Below the pieces are notes generated by a model. The model was not told the DNA's origin. It worked only from the letters and a program-made list of their open reading frames with translations, and did not search any database. Positions 42,631 through 48,717 of a DNA stretch of 48,717 nt are shown piece by piece; the first letter of the stretch is position 1; the number at the start of each line of letters is the position of its first letter. The position numbers and the translations under genes were made by a program. The stretch comes from Synergistaceae bacterium (GTDB lineage: Bacteria; Synergistota; Synergistia; Synergistales; Aminobacteriaceae): contig JAFSKE010000109.1 in assembly GCA_017449135.1 (NCBI GenBank), positions 1-48,717 on the forward strand, in the 5' to 3' direction.

Positions 42631-43750
42631 TTTTACGTCTCACAGCCTCTTGAAAGACAAAACAGAAAGCAGTCGTTGGAATCGTAAACAATAATCCCAA
42701 AGTCCCCGCCAAACTCTGCACAATCTCCTGAGCAATATAAGGATCGTTCAAAATTCCCGAAAGCTCAACTCCCGCCGAACAAATTAAAATCGCCATAGGG
42801 AGAGAACTGCCCATATAAGCAAGAATTAAGGTGTTAATCATGCTTCCGAGAACTTCCGAGCCTACATTCAAACCTGCAAGCAATAATCTGTCTAAATGAA
42901 TATCGGGATCGTAATCGACAAGTTCTGACATTGAAGCCGTAACCGAAACTCCGACATCAAGAACAGCACCGATTGAGCCGATTAAAACGGAAGATAATAA
43001 AACTCCCTGCATATTCAGACTTGGCAAAGTTGAAGCCAGCAATGCAGCCCCTTCGCCTGCAAGCCCCGATAACTGCCACATATAAACCATGAAAGCACCG
43101 CAAAGAAATCCGCATAAAACCCCTCCGAGACTTCCAAGCAATGAAACAAGCATATAACGGACATGATGAACGACACATAAAATCGTAACGGTCGAAATTA
43201 TTAAAACTGAACACAACGCAAGAATTACGGGAGGCCAGCCGTTAGTTATTAATGGAATCATCGTGAAAATCAAGACTGCTATTGACGCTCCGAGACCCAA
43301 TAAAGCAAATAATCCCCTGTAACCTGTCAAAGCTATTAACATCGTACAGACTCCCATAATTATTCCTGCGACGGAAGGAACTCTGAACGAATCGGCAATC
43401 GAATATTGAACCCTGCCATCGCTGAACATATCCCAAACAAGCAAATAATCTCTGCCGGGTACAATTTCAAGAGCACTTCCTGAAAGTCTGACGGTTTTAA
43501 TCGTTAAAATATTTTCTCCGTCATGCTTTGAAAGAATTTTCACGACCAAATCACGTTCCAGCATTTCGTAAGTTTCTTCGGTTTCGTCAACTGGGGGAAT
43601 AATTTTTTCGGGAGCTGCTTCGATGACTTTTACAATTAAAGATTCGTCGGTGTTCCAGTTTTTAATCGTAAAATCTTTCACGACATAATAAAAAATAAAA
43701 GCTATGACAAGTGCCAAAACTATTTTCAAGACAAAATTTTTAGTTTTCAT
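42623..43750 (-). CDS. YibE/F-family membrane protein
   Basis: 375 aa. One N-terminal membrane segment (LKIVLALVIAFIFYYVV), an extracytoplasmic domain (about 30-120, with DLVVKILSKHDGENILTI), then about seven membrane segments. The block GSIGAVLDVGVSVTASMSEL is the family's mark. Transported substrate and function are not established. The gene is placed two bases after rluA. Confidence 0.88.
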   Translation of the reverse strand: MKTKNFVLKIVLALVIAFIFYYVVKDFTIKNWNTDESLIVKVIEAAPEKIIPPVDETEETYEMLERDLVVKILSKHDGENILTIKTVRLSGSALEIVPGRDYLLVWDMFSDGRVQYSIADSFRVPSVAGIIMGVCTMLIALTGYRGLFALLGLGASIAVLIFTMIPLITNGWPPVILALCSVLIISTVTILCVVHHVRYMLVSLLGSLGGVLCGFLCGAFMVYMWQLSGLAGEGAALLASTLPSLNMQGVLLSSVLIGSIGAVLDVGVSVTASMSELVDYDPDIHLDRLLLAGLNVGSEVLGSMINTLILAYMGSSLPMAILICSAGVELSGILNDPYIAQEIVQSLAGTLGLLFTIPTTAFCFVFQEAVRRKND

Positions 43751-43752
43751 AA

Positions 43753-44679
43753 TTAAAATCTCGATTCTAAAAAGTTTTTCATATCGTCGGGAATTTCAGC
43801 GAAAAATTTTTTCCCCGCAATCTCGTTTAATGCTTCATTAAGATTATCCGGAAAATCTAACTCATAAGCATGTAACAACGGCCTTGTGATATTTTTCATT
43901 AACTTGTTGACTTTGAAATCGCCATATTTTTTGTCGCCTAAAATCGGGTGTTTGATATGGGACATATGAACTCTTGCTTGATGCGTTCTGCCAGTTAATA
44001 ATTCAATCTCGACAAACGAAAATTTCCCGTCTTTAGAGATTTTGAGGCATTTACATTTTGTTATGGCAGTCAGTCCATCGTCGGAAACTTTTACAATATT
44101 ATTTTCGGCATCTTTTAATAACGGAGCGTCGATAATAATTTCGTCAGAATCATTTACACGGCCTGTTACTATTGCACGATAAATTTTCCTGATTTTCCGT
44201 TCCTTAAATAATTTTTCCAATTCCCTCAAAGAATCGCCATGCAAAGCTACAGCTAAAACTCCCGTAGTATTTCTATCAAGTCTGTGAACTGCTGCAGGAG
44301 TTTTTGATTTCATGAATCCCCATACCCTCGATATAACGCTGTCTCCCCCTGCTTCATCGGGTTGAACTAAAATTCCCGAAGGTTTATTTAGGATTAAGAC
44401 GTTTTGACCCTGATAAATGATTTTGATTTTTCCGAGTGATGTAAATTTCGTAAGTCTTTCGTCAGTGTTTTCATTTTTGAGAGGCCATTTAACTGTTAAT
44501 TCGTCGCCTTCATAAATATGAACGCCGGGATCATGAATCCTTTTCGAGTTTATTCTAACTTCGCCTTTACGGATTGATTTCATTATTTCGCCGAGAGTTA
44601 CCCATTTGAAGATTGAACGGAGAGTCCTGTCGAGTCTCCTGTCGTTATCGTCCTGAGTGATTTTGAATGAGTAACTCAA
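43753..44679 (-). CDS. RluA-family RNA pseudouridine synthase
   Basis: 308 aa. S4 RNA-binding domain at the N-terminus (about 15-75), then the catalytic domain with AAVHRLDRNTTGVLAVAL (catalytic Asp), LLTGRTHQARVHMSHI and HPILGDKKYG. It modifies uridines in 23S rRNA or tRNA; RluC- or RluD-like cannot be separated here. The TTG start overlaps the yhaM stop as TTGA. Confidence 0.93.
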   Translation of the reverse strand: MSYSFKITQDDNDRRLDRTLRSIFKWVTLGEIMKSIRKGEVRINSKRIHDPGVHIYEGDELTVKWPLKNENTDERLTKFTSLGKIKIIYQGQNVLILNKPSGILVQPDEAGGDSVISRVWGFMKSKTPAAVHRLDRNTTGVLAVALHGDSLRELEKLFKERKIRKIYRAIVTGRVNDSDEIIIDAPLLKDAENNIVKVSDDGLTAITKCKCLKISKDGKFSFVEIELLTGRTHQARVHMSHIKHPILGDKKYGDFKVNKLMKNITRPLLHAYELDFPDNLNEALNEIAGKKFFAEIPDDMKNFLESRF

Positions 44680-45701
44680 AATTTAATTCCTCTCCATAAT
44701 CTTTGACCGATTGACGGGAAAAATTCTGTGATTTCAACCTGTTCTTGAAGATTCTCAATTTGATTTTTCCAGAATGCCAGCTTGAAATCAATCTCATCTG
44801 CAGAACTTACGATCATGGCTTCGGGAGTTTCGGGAAGAACAGGGGAACCGTATTCAAATTTTCCGTGATGACTTAAAATTATGTGCCCGATTGCCGTTGT
44901 AATGTCGCTGTTGAGATTTTCAATTTCCGCCAAACTCATAAACTTATGATAACCTAACGAAACATGTTCGATTACTGTTCCTACGGGATTCATTTGAGGA
45001 ACGGGAGAATTTTTGTAAGCGTCAAGTTTTCCAATGTCGTGTAATAATCCCCCTGCCGTAATTAAATCGAGATTAACGGGAATTTTGAAATCGTAATAAT
45101 GTGCTGCTAAATCTCTTGCACCTATCGTAACCGAATTTGAATGTTCGAGAAGTCCTCCGAAATAGGCATGATGATATGTTACTGCTGCCGGCCATGTTCT
45201 GAATTTCTCCCAAAGCCCGTGCTTAAAGAACACAGCATTAACAAAATTCTGTAATTCTTCGTTCTCAATTTTTGAAATTAAATCCTTAAATGTTTCCTCT
45301 AAAAATTCCTGACTTAATGGCGAACGTTTTGTAAAGTCTTTTGGAGGATATTTATTTTGATCGAGAATATAAATTTCATTAAAATTATATTGTAGCTGGT
45401 CTCTAAAATCTGAGGTTTTACCTATAAAACCGACTGATAAACCCTCGAAATTAATTCCGCAGTTGTCGGGGTCAATAGGAAATTTATCGCCGCCCTGAGT
45501 GTTGTACCATTTAGCAAGCGACCAAGCACGGCCTATAATGTCTCCTGTAGTGTCATTAACCGTAATTTCCCAGAAAGGATTATTATTACGATCCAAACGT
45601 CTTGATAATTTTGAAACAACGCCCGTAATCGTAAAATCAGAATCTCTCGAAAGTTGTTTAACATCTTTTATACTAAGAATTTTACTCATGGTCAAGTTCA
45701 A
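44676..45701 (-). CDS. OB-fold/HD-domain exoribonuclease, YhaM-like
   Basis: 341 aa. An N-terminal OB-fold nucleic-acid-binding region (about 20-100, FTITGVVSKLS...WEITVNDTTGDI) is followed by an HD domain (about 160-300) with HHAYFGGLLEHSN, GGLLHDIGKLDAY and ILSHHGKFEYGSP. This layout is that of YhaM, a 3'-5' exonuclease of Gram-positive bacteria. The TTG at 45701 has AGGAAAGG at good distance; an ATG four codons later is possible. First gene of the 13-gene run. Confidence 0.9.
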   Translation of the reverse strand: MNLTMSKILSIKDVKQLSRDSDFTITGVVSKLSRRLDRNNNPFWEITVNDTTGDIIGRAWSLAKWYNTQGGDKFPIDPDNCGINFEGLSVGFIGKTSDFRDQLQYNFNEIYILDQNKYPPKDFTKRSPLSQEFLEETFKDLISKIENEELQNFVNAVFFKHGLWEKFRTWPAAVTYHHAYFGGLLEHSNSVTIGARDLAAHYYDFKIPVNLDLITAGGLLHDIGKLDAYKNSPVPQMNPVGTVIEHVSLGYHKFMSLAEIENLNSDITTAIGHIILSHHGKFEYGSPVLPETPEAMIVSSADEIDFKLAFWKNQIENLQEQVEITEFFPSIGQRLWRGIKF

Positions 45702-45730
45702 AAAACCTTTCCTGCAATCGAATTTGTATT

Positions 45731-45739
45731 ATTATATCA
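45731..45739 (-). promoter_or_regulatory. Consensus extended -10 promoter heading the 13-gene minus-strand run
   Basis: Read on the minus strand the site is TGATATAAT (45739-45731), an exact extended -10 element, about 30 bases before the yhaM-like start. The same AT-rich gap must also hold the divergent dcd promoter. Confidence 0.5.
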
Positions 45740-45762
45740 AGTATAAGGAGAGAGAAAATTTT

Positions 45763-46284
45763 ATGATACTTTCAGGACTTGAAATTAAGAAACACATAAA
45801 CAGAGAGATAATAATAGATCCGTTTGACGAGAGCAGATTAAACCCTAACAGTTATAATTTGTCGCTTCATAATGAGTTATTGATTTACACGAATAAAATT
45901 CTTGACATGAAACAACAAAATCAAACGCAGAAAATTTTAATTCCTTCAGAGGGATATTTGCTTGAACCGGGAAAATTATATTTAGGGCGTACGAATGAAT
46001 TTACAAAAACCGAGAAATTTATTCCGATGCTTGAGGGCAGATCTTCAATCGGGAGACTTGGAATTTGCATTCATGTTACGGCAGGCTTTGGAGATGTCGG
46101 CTTTGCGGGATATTGGACGCTTGAATTATTTTGTGTTCAGCCGGTGAAAATTTATCCTGATGTTCAGATCGCACAGATTTATTATCACACGATAACAGAG
46201 CCTTACGAACGTTACACAAAAGGAAAATATCAGAATAATCAAGGCATTCAGGCGAGCATGTTATACAAGGAATTTAATATATAA
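45763..46284 (+). CDS. dcd: dCTP deaminase
   Basis: 173 aa from the ATG at 45763, with AAGGAG at 45745-45750; the frame is open further upstream but that part lies antisense to the yhaM-like gene. Converts dCTP to dUTP (or dUMP in bifunctional forms). Motifs are LNPNSYNLSLHNEL, GRSSIGRLGI (phosphate binding) and AGYWTLELF, whose Glu is the catalytic base. Trimeric dUTPase fold. Confidence 0.93.
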   Translation: MILSGLEIKKHINREIIIDPFDESRLNPNSYNLSLHNELLIYTNKILDMKQQNQTQKILIPSEGYLLEPGKLYLGRTNEFTKTEKFIPMLEGRSSIGRLGICIHVTAGFGDVGFAGYWTLELFCVQPVKIYPDVQIAQIYYHTITEPYERYTKGKYQNNQGIQASMLYKEFNI

Positions 46285-46314
46285 TTTCATGCTGGAGTGA
46301 AGGAGAAAAAAATT

Positions 46315-47181
46315 ATGAAAGATTTAGGCTTAATTGTAAATTTGAGAAAACCCGAAGCTATAAACATGGCTAAAAAATTAATTGACTGGGGCAATGAAAA
46401 TAATTGTCCGTTTCTTTTGCCTCATCAGGAAGCAAGTGCATTAACGACTATCGGACTTGATGACGAAGTTTGGCTCAGAACCGTAAAACTTGCTCTTGTA
46501 ATCGGGGGCGACGGAACATTTTTGCGGGCAGCACGTTACGTAATGGGAACTGAAATAATTTTGCACGGCGTAAACATGGGACATTTAGGTTTTTTAGCCT
46601 CAACAAAGCCCGATGAAATTCAACACGACCTCGATAATATAATCAATGATAATTTTGAGATTGTCGAACGGAGGGTGTTAAAAAGTGTTTTATATCATGA
46701 CGATCAAATTACCCATAAGATTTACGCTCTGAATGACATAGTTTTAACTACAAATGCAATAGCAAGGCTTGTGCAGATTGAAATTAAATTTAACGATAAA
46801 TTTTTTTGCGTGTTGCCTGCTGACGGCGTAATAATTTCGACTCCTACAGGTTCAACGGCTTATGCACTTTCGGCGGGAGGTTCGATAATTCCCCCTCAAA
46901 TGGACGCAATGATTTTAGCTCCTTTATGTGCCCACACGTTATATTCGAGACCGTTAATAGCTTCAGACAGAGACGTTATAACTTTAATTCCGAGAGGCTT
47001 TTCAAGGGACTTAATGTTGACGCAGGACGGACAGGTAGCTTATGAAATTTTCCCGAACGACAGAATCGAAATTAATTTATCGAAATCACGAAAAATCAGG
47101 ACAATTAATTTACCCGGAAAAAACTTTCTTGATATAGTCAGCGAAAAATTAGGTTGGGGACAGGCGTTTAATAGTGATTAA
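46315..47181 (+). CDS. nadK: NAD kinase
   Basis: 288 aa. Phosphorylates NAD to NADP. GGDGTFLRAAR (64-74) and TPTGSTAYALSAGGSI are the family signatures, with NMGHLGFLAS between. The start at 46315 is preferred over an in-frame GTG 18 bases upstream because AGGAG lies between them. It overlaps recN by 8 bases, a common gene pair in bacteria. Confidence 0.97.
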   Translation: MKDLGLIVNLRKPEAINMAKKLIDWGNENNCPFLLPHQEASALTTIGLDDEVWLRTVKLALVIGGDGTFLRAARYVMGTEIILHGVNMGHLGFLASTKPDEIQHDLDNIINDNFEIVERRVLKSVLYHDDQITHKIYALNDIVLTTNAIARLVQIEIKFNDKFFCVLPADGVIISTPTGSTAYALSAGGSIIPPQMDAMILAPLCAHTLYSRPLIASDRDVITLIPRGFSRDLMLTQDGQVAYEIFPNDRIEINLSKSRKIRTINLPGKNFLDIVSEKLGWGQAFNSD

Positions 47182-48717
47182 AAATCTCAGCATTAAAAAT
47201 ATAGGAGGCATTCACGAGGCAAATTTGAATTTCACTGACGGCCTTAACGTTATAACAGGTGAGAGCGGTGCAGGAAAAAGCAGTGTTGTGCAGGCTCTTG
47301 AATTATTGACGGGAAGTCGCGGGAGCGTGAAATTCATTCGTGCAGGAGAAGTTAAGGGGGCTGTCGAAGCTAAATTCAACGACGGAATTATTCTGCGTGA
47401 AATCTCGCACAATGGACGTTCAAAAACTAAAATCAACGGGATAAACTCAAATTTAACTGACACTTCAAATATCGTAAATTCTCTCGTTAAAATTCAAAGC
47501 CAATTCGCACAGATTGAATTATTAGACCCTGAGAATCAATTAAAAATGTTAGATTCATGTTTACCCGACAAAATCAGAAATGAAAAGTTTAACGATTTCC
47601 GAGAGATTTACGACAAAGCCAGAATCAGCACTAATAATTTGAGAGCGATTAAAAAACGCCGTAACGAAATTGAAAAACAATATTCAAACGCTAAAGAGAT
47701 TTTTGAGTTAATGAAAGTCGCAAAACCCGAATCAGGCCTTGAGTTAAAACTTGAAAATTCATTGTCTGACATAACACACAGAATTTCAAAACGTCAAAAG
47801 GCTCGTGAAAATTTTGATGCTTTGACTGGCGGATTATCAGAAGACGGATTAATCGGGAACTCTGAGACATGTTTTGAAGAGATTTACGAATTTATGAACG
47901 ATGACGAAATTAACAAAATCAGAACTTCATTCGAGAATTTATATAATGCCCTTCGTGATGTATCTGACGAATTAAAAGACGATGAGAGCGACGAAAATTT
48001 AAGGAACGAAATCGAAGGCAGACTCGGAGCTTTGAGACGCTTAAAACGGCTTTGCAGCATTTTTGACGAAAACGAATTATTAAACTACTGCGACGAAATT
48101 TATAAAAATCTTGAATGGCTCGAAAAAAGTTATGACGAATTAAAAGAATTGTCCGAAATATCTTTAACCGAAAAAAAACAGGCAAACGCTCTTGCAATGG
48201 AAATCCGAAAATCGAGACATGAAACGGCGGAATTTTTAGAAAAACGAGTAAATGAAATATTAAGCGAACTCGGAATGACGGGAATAAATTTCAAAATCCA
48301 CTTCAATGGCTTACAAAAATTAAATCGCAACGGAGCTGACGAAATCGAATTTATTTTTGATGACGGCAAACGTTCCGGAAGGGTTGAGAAAATCGCATCG
48401 GGCGGAGAATTAAGCAGGTTATTATTAGCATTACAGCTTTCACTTCCTGATGAATGGATACCGCCCACAATAGTTTTTGATGAAGTTGAGGCTGGACTTG
48501 GAGGGCGTGCGGCGGTTTTGTCGGGAATGCAGTTGAAAAAATTATCTCAAAAATGCCAGGTAATCCTTGTAACTCATGAGGCATCTATTGCGGCACTGGG
48601 AAATTCACATATTTTAATTCAGCGTGAAAACGGCGAAACTTTCATGAAAAATATCAACGGTTCCGAAAGGGTTAAAGAGATTGCGAGAATGTTATCAGGT
48701 TCTCCCGACATGGCCGA
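47174..48717 (+). CDS. recN: DNA repair protein RecN (3' end outside window)
   Basis: The frame is open from a GTG at 47174 to the edge, at least 514 residues. SMC-like ATPase for double-strand break repair. Walker A is ITGESGAGKSSVVQAL near the start; long helical arms follow, with KSRHETAEFLEKRV before the C-terminal head. The ABC signature IASGGELSRLLLALQLS and Walker B TIVFDEVEAGLGGRAA, then VTHEASIAALG, are intact. Compared with the usual GETGAGKS and DEID, it has Ser and Val substitutions that are mild. Only some 20-40 residues should be missing. Confidence 0.95.
   Translation, partial: MIKNLSIKNIGGIHEANLNFTDGLNVITGESGAGKSSVVQALELLTGSRGSVKFIRAGEVKGAVEAKFNDGIILREISHNGRSKTKINGINSNLTDTSNIVNSLVKIQSQFAQIELLDPENQLKMLDSCLPDKIRNEKFNDFREIYDKARISTNNLRAIKKRRNEIEKQYSNAKEIFELMKVAKPESGLELKLENSLSDITHRISKRQKARENFDALTGGLSEDGLIGNSETCFEEIYEFMNDDEINKIRTSFENLYNALRDVSDELKDDESDENLRNEIEGRLGALRRLKRLCSIFDENELLNYCDEIYKNLEWLEKSYDELKELSEISLTEKKQANALAMEIRKSRHETAEFLEKRVNEILSELGMTGINFKIHFNGLQKLNRNGADEIEFIFDDGKRSGRVEKIASGGELSRLLLALQLSLPDEWIPPTIVFDEVEAGLGGRAAVLSGMQLKKLSQKCQVILVTHEASIAALGNSHILIQRENGETFMKNINGSERVKEIARMLSGSPDMA

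Noticed and set aside
45499-45762. N-terminal extension of dCTP deaminase
   Set aside because: The frame is open but lies antisense to the yhaM-like gene; AAGGAG and the family's normal N-terminus place the start at 45763.

Overview
The window reads as an AT-rich, gene-dense chromosome segment of a Gram-negative-type (diderm) anaerobe, most likely a member of Synergistota. The evidence for a diderm is a YjbH-family outer-membrane protein next to an SLBB-domain polysaccharide-export protein, plus an FtsEX/EnvC-like cell-separation locus. The evidence for Synergistota is the C-terminus of the first gene, which resembles the Synergist-CTERM sorting tail, and the general character of the proteins. 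Taxonomy is inference, since there is no rRNA here. No tRNA, rRNA or CRISPR array is visible. TTG starts are common (YjbH protein, lspA, purA, rimI-like, ctpA, an EnvC-like gene, rluA, a 299-aa unknown, and probably yhaM), and several promoters look like extended -10 sites (TGnTATAAT).

Layout, left to right. Positions 1-1680: 3' part of a surface protein with InlB-type repeats and leucine-rich repeats. 1764-3596: glmS. 3615-6987 (minus): purB-miaB-methyltransferase operon with overlapping stops and starts. 7051-8331: an IS605-group element carrying only TnpB, with an omega-RNA-like right end. 8415-13293: YjbH protein, SLBB export protein and a small DUF4177-like protein, closed by a terminator. 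13414-18208: NhaC antiporter, trpF, EamA transporter, a ParA-like ATPase and a very acidic partner. 18234-19340 (minus): dprA. 19384-19662: a decayed small secreted-protein gene. 19753-20300: a HicBA-like toxin-antitoxin pair. 20545-23595: metG and a DUF2157 membrane protein. 23689-33537: rpsB-tsf-pyrH-frr-cheR-hypA-pcrA-coaE-pepF-HAD-lspA, nearly continuous.

45701 down to 33534 (minus) is one tightly packed run of 13 genes: yhaM-like, rluA, yibE/F, ppx/gppA, unknown, ftsE, ftsX, an active-looking M23 peptidase, a degenerate EnvC-like M23 protein, ctpA, purA, rimI-like, unknown. Divergent to it, dcd-nadK-recN runs off the right edge. The joint theme of the minus run is envelope remodelling at division (FtsEX, two LytM proteins, CtpA) mixed with nucleotide and RNA metabolism.

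The best leads are: a candidate pseudoknot leader in front of rpsB-tsf; a duplicated scaffold/guide boundary behind TnpB; a HypA with the nickel-binding His2 replaced by Tyr; the active/degenerate LytM pair beside FtsEX; a ParA-acidic protein pair without ParB; and a small palindromic repeat that supplies gene signals (the pyrH ribosome binding site, and the stop codons of glmS and its neighbour).
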